From Argentina anserina (Eukaryota > Streptophyta > Magnoliopsida > Rosales > Rosaceae), in NCBI RefSeq assembly GCF_933775445.1, contig NC_065876.1, positions 21,266,001 to 21,330,000 of the forward strand: a stretch of 64,000 bases of DNA, read 5' to 3'. A program made the position numbers and the translations under genes. This document shows, in pieces, positions 23,436 through 33,871 of this stretch. Every line of letters begins with the position of its first letter. Position 1 is the stretch's first letter. The notes under the pieces were generated by a model. It was given only the letters and a program-made list of their open reading frames with translations. It was not told the origin of the DNA and did no database searches.

Positions 23436-23640
23436 CTATCTCATCCATGGAGGATCTGGCGCTTCCAAACAATGAATCGATCAACCAAACGAATTCTAGA
23501 TGCGGGCCGCTCCTTCCGAAGTTGCCCTTCTAAGATTTTTGGGGGAAATTTCAGAGAGGGCTACAGGCTACAGCCCTAATTTTTGCATTTGGGAAAATTT
23601 CGAGATCTCGTCGTCCACAGTGGGATGAATCGCGATTTCA
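23436..23640 (-). other. possible first exon of the disrupted AT-hook-like gene
   Basis: On the minus strand a leader-like stretch ends CCATGGATGAGATAG|GTCAGT, giving MDEI plus one base before a donor at 23435. That phase fits the AT-hook-like exon beginning at 21796. It is inferred from phase and motifs alone. Confidence 0.28.
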
Positions 23641-23959
23641 TCTAACCCATCACGTGTGGGTGGTCAACGGGAAAGTCTGCCCGAGAATTACCAAAAGCTA
23701 ACCCAGCTTTTTTTTTTTCACCTAACGTTGGGGCAATTATCTCCGTCTCATTCATTTTCAAAATACACCAATCATACATCGACACATAATCAATTTAAAT
23801 TTGGGCTCTCTGAGAGTAGGCTTTTACCAGAACTTGCCCTAAATATAAGTATGATTACAAGTACACACGTACGAGTGCGTAGCTATGTTTTCATATATAA
23901 TTTGCCAAGACTTCATATGGGAAATACCTGGTTACGTACCTTTTACCACGCCATTTCGG

Positions 23960-24718
23960 TTACGTTGGGGCACCGTCGTCTCTGTGTTCCTTACCATAAC
24001 CACCTCCCTTGATATTGTCTCTGTTACATACCGTTCTATATAAGCGAGCCGAGGAGGTGCTGGTTGTGGCAGTTGACGAAGCACTGAAACTACCTGCCTT
24101 GGTATCATCTCTATATAATATTTCTTTAGATACAAACTGAGGAGGTGCTGGTGGCGGAGGTGGAGCTGGAGGTGGAGAAGGAGAAGGAGAAGGAGGAGTG
24201 TGAGGAGGAGGTGGAGGAGGCGGAGGGCGCCGTGATTTTGCTGTATTTCTTCTAATAGTCTTTTCCAAACGCAATATCGCCTGCACATCCCTTGCTTGCT
24301 GCAGCTCCACTCTCTTCAACAACATTTTAAGAGAATCGTCCAATTCAACAAGCCGGTCTCCATAGCAAGCTGGCTTCATGCAGTAGTTCCACTGGGTGCG
24401 GGTACGTATCAACTCTTCATTAATGAGTTTTTGACCTTGTAGCATTTTTGCTATAAGAGTTTCTATGTCATCGTTTCTGAAACCTAATGCAGCATTCTCC
24501 ACTCTTATATCTTCCATGATCCGCGGTTCTAAAGACTCTAGCGTAGATTTTAGGGTTCTCATGAGAGGTTTAATCTCAGCGCTCTTGCCGAGCGCTACCT
24601 TCACCAAATCAATGAGAACACCAAACGCTGTGTTTGAACCTATATTTTGCAAGGCCCACGTGACATAGTAAGACAAATGGGCCGCCCTTGCGATGATCCC
24701 TAGAGTTACCACAGCCAT
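23960..24718 (-). CDS. RPW8-domain protein with proline-rich tail
   Basis: A 252-residue single-exon protein. Residues about 30-150 match the RPW8 domain of broad-spectrum mildew-resistance proteins and helper NLRs: VLIDLVKVALGKSAEIKPLM, LKSTLESLEPRI, GFRNDDIETLIAKMLQGQKL, YGDRLVELDDSL and QQARDVQAIL. A short hydrophobic N-terminus (residues 2-25) could be the signal anchor typical of RPW8 proteins. Residues 164-193 are a proline-rich run (PPPPPPPPHTPPSPSP), followed by a Ser/Thr-rich tail. There is no NB-ARC or LRR. Such proteins act at membranes in immunity and cell death. Start chosen at the first Met before the hydrophobic segment. Its first 27 codons and upstream region are duplicated at 25951-26318. 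Confidence 0.85.
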   Translation of the reverse strand: MAVVTLGIIARAAHLSYYVTWALQNIGSNTAFGVLIDLVKVALGKSAEIKPLMRTLKSTLESLEPRIMEDIRVENAALGFRNDDIETLIAKMLQGQKLINEELIRTRTQWNYCMKPACYGDRLVELDDSLKMLLKRVELQQARDVQAILRLEKTIRRNTAKSRRPPPPPPPPHTPPSPSPSPPPAPPPPPAPPQFVSKEILYRDDTKAGSFSASSTATTSTSSARLYRTVCNRDNIKGGGYGKEHRDDGAPT

Positions 24719-25004
24719 AATATGTTACAGCGGCCATAGATATTCTGCGATCACATGTACAAAAAGACGATTTGCATTGTCAACTTTGACAATTTGGCCG
24801 CCTTAATGTTGGAGCAATCAGTGCTACTGTTTGTTTTTCTTACTCATTTGAGATTAATCTCAGCAATTATTGCTAAGATTTCATTCTCTTTTCTTTTCTT
24901 AGTTTCAGTATAAATAGGGCCTTAAGATTCATTGTTAGAGGTGCTCGACTAAACGCTCAACGCGGCTACATTATTTTCTTATCAATACAATTCTACAATT
25001 CACA
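24637..25004. repeat. duplicated segment, copy 1 (RPW8 start plus upstream)
   Basis: About 368 bases, from codon 27 of the RPW8 gene through its start and upstream region to TTCACA at 25004, recur with high similarity at 25951-26318. The copies share direction. Confidence 0.9.
24807..25004 (+). repeat. LTR-like or promoter-like block, 198 bp
   Basis: Runs from TGTTGGAGCAATCA to ACAATTCACA, with TATAAATAGGG inside and a TG...CA outline like a short LTR. It lies 89 bases from the RPW8 start codon on the opposite strand. No flanking target duplication was found, so it may simply be upstream promoter sequence. Confidence 0.3.
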
Positions 25005-25069
25005 AGGATGGCCTAGAAAAACTCAAAATTTATGCCAAGAATATAAAAGATTCAAAACTTGGGGTAAAA

Positions 25070-25650
25070 CATCGCTGGCCACCTCCTTGTACTTGTAGTT
25101 GGCCGCGATAATTTGTTTGTTGTTTTTTCAAATTTCTTTTGTTTGATTTATATTCTATATGTAATTTTTCTTTATTTCTAGATTAATGAAATTCTTTCAG
25201 TGCCATCATTTCAAAGTACAATGTAACATAAAAGGACCGTGGCTAATTGCTAGCCGTAGTGGCTTGATATTTGATCTCAACTAATAGCTGGCCACAATGA
25301 CCTAGATAGTTGATTGCGACTAATTGCTCACCGAGCTAATTTGATGGATATCGCGGATAATTGTTGGCCGCGGTGAGAAGGTAATTGTTGGCCGCACTTC
25401 TTTTGGTCGTTGATAGTGTTTAATTGTATATTCTATTTGGTTGGCCGCGGTAAATAAAATTAATCGACCATGTTTAATGGCAGCCACTAATGAATGGCCG
25501 CAACAAGTGATGATCCCGGTTAATCAATCGATCATGACTTATGGCTGCGGCTAATGCATAATCTCAATTGGCAAATCGACCATTGCTAATGGTTGTGACT
25601 TATAAATGATCGCGGTTGAAAAATAGCCATGAAGCAATACATGTTGGTAA
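25070..25650. repeat. degenerate GGCCGCGG/TAATTG repeat cluster
   Basis: About a dozen diverged copies of a short motif related to TAATTGTTGGCCGCGG, on both strands (for example near 25098, 25360, 25385, 25442 and 25550). No gene. Dense, irregular short repeats of this kind resemble subterminal repeats of DNA transposons or a decayed satellite. Confidence 0.55.
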
Positions 25651-25660
25651 TATTCTCCTA

Positions 25661-25704
25661 TAGTCCCTTAACCACTCGGTATTATACCGAAGCTCAAGGG
25701 ACTA
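25661..25704. repeat. imperfect hairpin
   Basis: Outer arms TAGTCCCTT and AAGGGACTA with inner arms CGGTAT and ATACCG. A small MITE end or a transcribed hairpin are both possible. Confidence 0.5.
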
Positions 25705-25950
25705 GGGAGGCTCTGTTAATTTGGCAACGCTTATATGACATACATGTGAATAGTGTCCACAATGAATTCGAGGCTTGAAACAATGTCGAAGACTATACGA
25801 TAGCCGTGACATGGAAAATAACAGACATTGAATGATCATTGCATTATTGATATTGGCAACACATATAATATAACGTGTTCCTTGCCAAATAAATTTCTCG
25901 AACTTATTCATTTAGTCATTTAAACACTCGGCATGTGGGGGATCTTTTTG

Positions 25951-26032
25951 AACCGATATTTTGCAAGGCCCACGTGGCATAGTAGGACAGATGGGCCGCG
26001 CTTGCGATGATCCCTAGAGTTACCACAACCAT
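25951..26032 (-). pseudogene. RPW8 5' fragment (duplicate)
   Basis: Starts MVVVTLGIIASAAHLSYYAT, nearly identical to the first residues of the neighbouring RPW8 protein, and breaks at codon 27, after which the frame runs into unrelated sequence and stops. Upstream it carries the same region as the intact gene to 26318. Confidence 0.85.
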
Positions 26033-26318
26033 AATATATTACTGCGGCCATAGATATTCTGCGATCACATGTACAAAAAGACGATTTGCATTGTCAACTT
26101 TGACAATTTGACCGCCTTAATGTTGGAGCAATCAATGCTACCGTTTGTTTTTCTTATTCATTTGTGATTAATCTCAGCAATTATTGCTAAGATTTAATTC
26201 TTTTTCCTTTTCTTAGTTTCAGTATAAATAGGGCCTTAGGTTTCATTGTTAGAGGTCTTCAACCAAACGCTCAACGTAGCTACACTATTTTCTTATCAAT
26301 ATAATTCTACAATTCACA
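26033..26318. repeat. duplicated segment, copy 2 (upstream region)
   Basis: Pairs with 24719-25004, including the TGTTGG...TTCACA block at 26121-26318 with its TATAAATAGGG. Sequence beyond TTCACA is unrelated between copies. Confidence 0.88.
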
Positions 26319-29252
26319 ACACACCAGTCTCCTTTCAATCTTCAAGTTTACTTCATCGTTTTCTTTACCGATATTTATCTTTCTACACTTTTCTATATCG
26401 TTCTTTACTATATTGTTCTTTACATTCTTGCTTTATATTTCCATGTCTTTTCTTTATATTGCTTACATTAAGTAATAAGAAAATCACAAAGAACTACAAT
26501 CACCATCACATTCACAACATTCACCCGTACCACACAACACTAAGATCGCGGCTAGCTAGCTGTTCTGTGTTAAAGTCCTTATATCAAGGCATTGAGAACC
26601 CCGCGGCCAAGAGTGATCCTTTCTCGGCCCACAATCATTTGATTACAAGTTAGATCCGCGCAAATAACAACTTTGAAACCTCGTTTGGCCCCTTGGCCGC
26701 GAGTTGGGACGCCTTAGCACACGTCACAAGCCAGAAGGATACGTGGAAGCCAAAAAGGACCTCGGCCTATTAACACGCGGCCGGGACGATTTTTGAGCTC
26801 CTACTATGATTTCTGCCATTCAAATCAGAATAACTGAACGAACCAAATTGTAGTCTAATTTGTTTGATGATCGGGTTGTAAACAATCTATTTATATAGAG
26901 AAAGCCAAAGCAAATGCATATATATTACATAGAGGAAGGGAAGTTGAGACTGCAATTTCCAACAGCCATTAACTAATGCTTAATCTTGGAGAGTAACAGG
27001 TTGATCAGATTGATTAACGACGACACCTGAGAAAGACAAAGAGCACATTTATAAGATAGCAGCAAGTATTATCATTGGAGAGACCGCCATGCATCATCCA
27101 TGCCGGCAACACCCAGGTGATCGAGAGCATTAATTCATACCAATCTTTGTTTGTTTTCTATGTCAAAGTTTAATTTGCTCATCATCTTTCATTACAAACT
27201 TACATATATGCATGTCTTTTCCTTTGTTCTCTGGTTAGTAGCAAGGACGATGGATAATGATAATAATTCGAGGACCATCTGAATATGCATCTGGATCTAA
27301 CATAGAGTACGTCCAACATATGTATCAAAACAAAAAATAATATTCATTAAGCAAAATGCATGCATAGAATACCTACGTACGTACTGTTTTGACTTCAACT
27401 GTTGAATTATTTATGCTCTCTAGTCTCTACAGTTAAATTAATCAAACCAGCGTGAAAGATTGAATCTGAGGAAATTTCTTGTTAACGTTCGAACTTACTT
27501 CGAAGCAAAACGCATATCAATTGAACACATACAAACTAAAATCTGGTCTCCTTCCATACAACATTTAGCAGGACGACCTTGATTTAAAATTTAGAGATTC
27601 ACTTGGTCTTATTTGTTAGCGTGAATGACTCTCCGTGAATCACGCTCGTGATTTATGGAAGAAATTAAGGAACAGATTGTTGTTGAAGTATACGTTCATT
27701 AGATTATATATAGAATTAGTTTGTATAGATGAATTAAGAAAGTGTAATATACTTGTCCTCTTTATCGGCTCCAAGCGTTCTACTCGCTTGCAATCTTTCT
27801 CAGCCGAAGCTTGCATTTCTGAATGGTGGTTACACCTTTTGGCTTTTGCTTAGTTCTGCATATCCTAATATTTTCATATTTTTGCTTGCCTACTTCCTTC
27901 TCTTGTTAAATTTAGCAAACTGATCGATATACATTAGATTGTGTCATTGTGAGTTTGTGACAAAGTAGTTTACCAAAAAATTACACGGTTGCTTTTAGAC
28001 TTCCAACTGTAGCTAAGAAATATAAATTTGTATTGAGCAATGTGATTGATAGGATAGCAAATTGATCCGAAATGCTTTATTTGTTTATTTCATTTTCATT
28101 GACAATATATATGCTTAATTTTATGGGTTCGTAATTGTCTCGCTTGAACATATAAAACTCATAAAATTCTTAAATCTCCATGTATATATGTAGTAGTATG
28201 GTGCTATGTAATGACGAGTGACTAGAAAAAATGCCAAGAGATAGAAGATATGATCAATTACTGAAAGCAGAGATCAAATGTACGTAGTTCAATGTTTGCA
28301 CCTGCAACTATGGTACGTTCCGAGGCAACTAGCATTTTAAAAGAGATTCAAGAGTGAGACAAAACTAGTAAAATAATAATAGTCTTGTGGGGTGTTCATG
28401 TGTCTATATTGTAAATTTGTAATAATTCTGTATGCAAGTTCTGAGATTGGGGCAGTAGTGTTTGTCTGTCATTGGTTTCTAATTAAAGTGGTTTGGACTC
28501 ATATTATTGAAGACGATGTTAACTATACATTCTGATCAGGAATCTTGAGCTCAGAATAATGTCATGAAATCTGGGTATGACACTTATTTAGTAAGAAGAA
28601 GTACGTGGACAAGTAATCTGCGTGTGATAGTTGATCGAATGAACTACGTACTCGATCGGGTAATCGCCTAATTGCTGGGTTCGTAAATATAATAGTTACA
28701 GCACTGGCGGATGCAAGATTTGAATATGGGGTAGACTAATCGATACTACATATATATAGATGGCATGTTCATTTGCTCTATATATTGACTGACAGTTTTT
28801 CACCATTCTGTTGTATCTAGTTTCTTTTCTTTGTCTCTCATCTTCGAGGTAAAAACTGTACAATGTATAGATCACGTACGAAGAGTAAGGAACGGGGCGG
28901 TTCAGTCGACTACCATTTTTGTACCAAATTTGAGGTCTAACTTGGTTGTATGAATCATATTGAAACCAACAAGAATAGCGTCCACACCAATTAATAAACT
29001 CATCTTGATACCCACCAATATTAAGAACGACTACAGACCAACAAAATCTCTTTGTTTTTCACAAGTAAAACATGTCAAAAGATTTAATTGATATATGAAA
29101 AAAATACAGCGACACACACACTCTCTCTCTCTCAAGTAGAGTTGAGGTTATTTTTTAGAACTTCCATATTGTGCGGCGGCGTCCATCCATGGTTGTTGCT
29201 TTGGCTAGCTATCGTGACTGTTACCAAGAAAGTTGTCTTTATTATGCACATT
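26319..29252. other. intergenic, no gene recognised
   Basis: AT-rich. Near 27060-27010 on the minus strand, TTTCTCAG followed by a 14-codon frame ending TLQD and a stop could be a terminal exon, but I found no partner exon. At 28703 ACTGGCGGATGCAAG resembles one end of a hAT-type MITE without a matching second end. A CA/CT microsatellite sits at about 29111-29134. Confidence 0.45.
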
Positions 29253-29257
29253 GAAGG

Positions 29258-29860
29258 TGCTAAACAGCGACAAGCGTGGCTCGTGGACTAGCTGTACCGA
29301 TATTGTCCCAACTTAGCCACCTCACAGGTGTTGGGTTTTAATCACAAAAGGTCTCGGTACAATTGGTTATTATCCACCCACTTATAAGTTTTATTTTCTT
29401 TGTCACTTCTTAGATGTGGGATCTCTACTCTCCAACACGCCCCCTCACGTGCAACCTAATTTTTAGGTTTGCACGTGACAGATTAACATCCCACATACTG
29501 GGACGAAATAAACGAAATAAACCAAGGTCCAGTACCCAACGACACTTGGTGACCATCCAATCGGAAAACTCTCCGATGACATGATAATGACACCCATCTT
29601 GGGCCCATGACAAAGTGGCACCCAACTCGGGCCCACGACAGATTGTAGGCGCGACTGGAGAGGGACTCGCTCTAATACCATGTTAAACAGCAACAAGCGT
29701 GGCCCGTGGACCAGCTGTACCGATATTGTCCCAACTTAGCCACCTCACAGGTGTTGAGTTTTAATCAGAAAAGGCCTCGGTACAATTGGTTATTATCCAC
29801 CCACTTATAAGTTTTATTTTCTTTATCACTTCTTAGATGTGGGATCTCTCCTCTCCAACA
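29258..29860 (-). mobile_element. intact TRIM retrotransposon, 603 bp
   Basis: Two 180-bp LTRs (29258-29437 and 29681-29860) bound a 243-bp interior with no coding capacity. The 5-bp target duplication GAAGG is perfect (29253-29257, 29861-29865). In minus orientation the LTRs start TGTTGGAGAG and end AACA or AGCA, the primer site TGGTATTAGAGC (29680-29669) abuts the 5' LTR, and a GAGGGGGCG polypurine tract (29446-29438) precedes the 3' LTR. These are the defining parts of a terminal-repeat retrotransposon in miniature, moved by enzymes of other elements. Confidence 0.93.
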
Positions 29861-29865
29861 GAAGG

Positions 29866-30619
29866 ACGATAAGGAAGTTGTCAAGTTTGAGTAACCAATG
29901 TTGCCTGGAGAAAGATATTCTTGTGCGTCAATTCATTTTGGTTGGAAGACACATCTCGTGTGCTGATTCTTAATTCGTTTCGCAAAGCAGTCAGCTCGAT
30001 TTGGGAACTCTCTATCCCAGCCCTGTCAAACTTCGAATTCAGGCTCGCTCGTGGGGATCTTTCTCTTCAGGTTTATCAACGAATGTGATATGATCAATTG
30101 ATCAATTGATCATAATGAACAAAGGAGGACCTTGTATGACTTTATGGAACTAGATATCAGCCTTTTGGTACAAGCTGATATATGTAAAAGAGTTTTACAG
30201 TTCAATATATAACATCAGCGAATTAAATAAAGTTTGTAATCGAAAATAGATTTATGAATGCAATCTGTTTTTGAATTTGAATTTAAACGTGTATGATTAC
30301 TTCAGAGTAATACATAAAAGAAGTTATAAGACAATTTCCTTGATTGAAGGAATTGCCTTAACTGTTATTTTGATACAAAGGAGTTACATTCATTGATCCC
30401 TGCTAGAGCACCACACCTCAATTTATCAGTTTCATCAACGATATGAGATCTAGGGTGAATTTAGGAGAATAACAATGGAAAAAAGCCGTTTATGTAGTTT
30501 GCATCTCTAAACTCTTTCGTATTTGATTCAATTCTTCTTATATATGTACTAATTCTCGATTTGTCATAATTGTTTTTGTTTTTGCTCATGTGATCTTACA
30601 TCTTATTCAGTTTGAATCT
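29866..30619. other. spacer, no gene
   Basis: Nothing coding recognised. It contains a perfect 22-bp palindrome at 30091-30112 built from TGATCAAT units. Confidence 0.5.
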
Positions 30620-30885
30620 AACAGACCTTGGGGTCATCATGATCTTGCACAACGACTACGTGGCATATGACTTCTCTCAGTTCTCTGCATGATATTGTCA
30701 CCGTCCCCGGCCTTGAATTTTTTGTGGAACTGTGGATCTGGGTTAAAGTGACTGGTTTGCCACCAGCTCTGCGTACATCGGCGGCAGTGGGTCAAAGAGT
30801 TAAAATATAGGTCCAATGCTACATGATGATCGATATCAGCCAGGAGTGCACAAAGGTGCAACTAGGGTTAGGGTTTTACTCTATC
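30620..30885 (+). pseudogene. DUF4283-like retroelement fragment
   Basis: In shifting plus-strand frames I read NRPWGHHDL, LWIWVKVTGLPPALRTSAAV and DISQECTKVQL. The spacing RPW..WVKV.GLP..LRT..Q.C resembles the DUF4283/CCHC region of plant non-LTR elements. Stops and frameshifts interrupt it. No reverse transcriptase follows. Confidence 0.45.
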
Positions 30886-32099
30886 CATGAGGTGCGTATG
30901 TCAAGAAATGGTAGGGTTTCTCCATAGGATGTCTTCTCCTTGTTGTTCCGGTATGAGTGGTTACTTGGACGCTGTTGATGTGGTTGTTTGGCAAAAAAAA
31001 AAATTTGTCTCGGCCGAAAAAAGGGCCGAAACACTCAAAAACAATCGTCCTTTTGGTTTACGGGCGTGCCAATTTGCGGCCGAATGGCAAAATGAGGTTT
31101 TAATATGTGATTTGCGCTAGATCTAACTTCTTTCAAGTGATTGTCGGCCAAGGAAGGAACTGTCTCGACCATTGGGCTCTCGTGTCTTTGTTGCAAGGAC
31201 TTTCAGTGTTTTCACTACTATTGAGTGAGAAATAAAGTGGAAAGTAAAGTAAAAGACTATGGATCTAATTGCTAAAGAGACTAAAGAAAACGATAAAAAT
31301 TCTAACTAGAACTAAAAACAAAAAGATTGATATTGTAGAGAATTTGGTATATTGAATTGATTTGGGTTGTGTGCTCGGGGACCTTTTACATTGTGCTAAT
31401 CACCTCCTATTTTTTATATTGCTACATACGTAAGATTTACAAAGAAAATGAAATATCTAATTAAATGATATTTTTTCAGTCTTAATGACTGAATTCTAAA
31501 TGTGCTCCATATTGCTTCATTCCTTAATCACATCATAATTATTACCTTCTTCTCGCACACAATAAGGAGTAATTTCATTCTCGGCATTAAATGTTAAAAT
31601 TAATAATTAACGTCGTTAACTCGATAATTATTAATCGCCGTTATTTGATTCTATTACGATTAAATCTCGGTAATTAAATAATTAATCGCCGTTATTTCTT
31701 CTTTCCCCTTCTATATCTCGGCAATTATAATTAGGGGAAATTACTTATTATTACTAGACCATATTTGAATTAACTAAAAACTCACTTTTCATATTTCTTA
31801 TACAAATTAGGACATAACCCAAAGAATAAGTAGAACCAAAGTGATAAATTAATTAATGTAAAAATATCCAAAATACCCTTATTTTCGTGAAAATTACCAA
31901 ATGTCACTTATATATATAACAAATTTCTCTCAACTCATTTTTTAGTTTTTTTTTTCCGGCAAATTTAAGTTTTTCGGCCACCGACAATTTGGAGGTGAGC
32001 CAATATATAAAGTTGTTCCTTATCTCATGGGCTTTCATTTAAGTACCATATTGCATATGTTTTGAGAAATTTTATAATTTCGAATTTTACTCACAAAAA
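30886..32099. other. spacer with degenerate repeats
   Basis: No gene recognised. 31010-31190 holds several GGCCGAA/TCGGCC motifs like those near 25100-25600. Around 31620-31700 ATTAATCGCCGTTATTT occurs twice. Confidence 0.45.
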
Positions 32100-32370
32100 A
32101 CCACAGTAGCAGTTAGTTTCTCAATCGACAATAGCAGCTAGATTTATAGTTGACAGTAGCCGGTACCTTCCAAGTCGACTGTAGCAGTTAGATTTATAGT
32201 TGACAGTAACATGTAACTTCCAAGTCAACAGTAGCAGGTGTCTTCCAAGTCGACAGTAGCAGGTGTCTTCCAAGTCGACAGTAGCAGCTGGTTTTTAACT
32301 CGACAGTAGCAGTTAGTTTTTATAGTCGACAATAGCAGTTAGTTTTTATAATCGACAGTAGCAGATAACC
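32100..32370. repeat. minisatellite, about eleven units of 25-28 bp
   Basis: Units share CGACAGTAGCAG followed by GTGTCTTCCAAGT or TTAGTTTTTATAGT, so two alternating subfamilies can be told apart. Units differ by several bases. Confidence 0.9.
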
Positions 32371-33071
32371 TCTTCATTGATGTAGCAAACACTAAGGGTC
32401 AAAGAGGGGTAAAAAAGTAAAATATATTATGACATGTGACAACTTATCATCATTTGGTCGTTATTTGTAAATTTTAGTACTTATTTGCTCTATTAAATTA
32501 AGTAGCGAGTTATTTGTAAATTAAATCGTTGTCAGGTACTTTTGAGTAATTTGTTCTTATAATTAATCGTCATTATAATTTTCTTTCCTTTTTACTTGAA
32601 TCTCCAACACATAATATCCAATAGAATTTCATTTTATGGAAATTCTATTGAGATACTACTAATAAAAACACCAAAATTTTCCTTATTTATCGGGCAAAAA
32701 TATAAAGTCCGATTCACCAAAATCGGTGCAAACAGTGGTATGATCAAAGTCATCAAACCATATGTTCGATCAACTCGCTCTTGTCATCTTGGAAAGGACC
32801 AATGAAGTTATGTTATCTCCAGTTACGACTATACGTACTGCCATTTCAAAGATGTTTTCTGCCTTTAATTTTCCTCCTCAGATCGGTTGCTCTACTGCAA
32901 ATCTGCAATTTCGGCCTCAAGCTCCATTCATGTGCCCCGACAGCTCCATTCTGCAAGTTTTCATTTTCATGTTAATTTTCGTAGTTCTAGTTTTTGCTTT
33001 GATCAATTTTTACCTTTTTGCTTTGAATAAGATCTCATATGGAATTTTTGTCTCCAAACGAGACTATTTGG
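32371..33071. other. spacer, unassigned open stretch
   Basis: A plus-strand frame of about 140 codons (32762-33184) starts MFDQLALVILERT and has a hydrophobic stretch (FIFMLIFVVLVFALINFYL). I recognise no family, and it runs into the MITE-like element at 33072. Probably chance or decayed. Confidence 0.35.
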
Positions 33072-33537
33072 CAGTGGTGGATGTAAGTAGTAGGCTACAT
33101 AGGTTCACGATTTGCCCCAAAACCCCTAATCATTTGTATATTCCCCTTCCAAATCAAATTGATTACAACCATTGTCATCACTAACTATTTAATATGGTTA
33201 AAAGATGATGCCGAAACCATGCCGTTATAAATATTATTAGTTGCATAATTCAGTAGTCCGGGTTGTATAACGAATTCACTGCTTTGATATTATTTGCATA
33301 TGGGCGTAAGGGGACTAAGGGCGTTGGAATTCTGTTTTTTATTATCATCTTCAAGCTACCTATTCTTACATGACTTGTTGATTGTACTTGGTACTTTCAT
33401 TCCCTCACCGTATTTAGTTTCTACTTTCTGATGAACAAAATGTGCAACTTTCATAATTATGGGGACAAAGATGAATGATTTTTTTCTGGGCACATATAAT
33501 TAGCCTAGACACCATTTGGATCCTGCATCCGCTGCTG
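33072..33537. mobile_element. hAT-type MITE, 466 bp (probable)
   Basis: Left end CAGTGGTGGATG and inverted right end CAGCAGCGGATG match at 9 of 12 bases. The flanking 8-mers CTATTTGG and TCATTTAG share five positions, so a target duplication is only weakly supported. No coding capacity. Confidence 0.45.
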
Positions 33538-33775
33538 TCATTTAGTAGTACGAATTGAATCTATATTGCTAGTTGTAAACTTGTATATATTCTACTCCTT
33601 CAATGAAAAAAAATCACATGCACCATCTGTCAAATACATAATGAGTGACGCGACTATAAGTGCCCCTGAAACGGCGTCGTGCTGGGTTGGACTCGGTAGT
33701 CATCGACGGCACCCTCTCATTGGTTTTTGGGTCACTTTGTCCTTTCACTCCCTCGACGAGTCCGTCACCACTTCA

Positions 33776-33780
<5 letters not shown>

Positions 33781-33815
<35 letters not shown>
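33781..33815. repeat. (TC)n microsatellite in the 6PGD leader
   Basis: About 17 TC units, some 55 bases before the start codon. Such CT runs are common in plant 5' UTRs. Confidence 0.95.
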
Positions 33816-33816
<1 letters not shown>

Positions 33817-33871
33817 AATATCAATCCATTTCTCCTCTCAACTCTCTTCCCTCACCCAACCCCGAATTGAA

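Noticed and set aside
27010..27060. Possible terminal exon on the minus strand ending TLQD
   Set aside because: Good acceptor but only 14 codons and no partner exon could be joined.
28703..28760. hAT-like end ACTGGCGGATGCAAG
   Set aside because: No matching inverted end or 8-bp duplication was found within reach.
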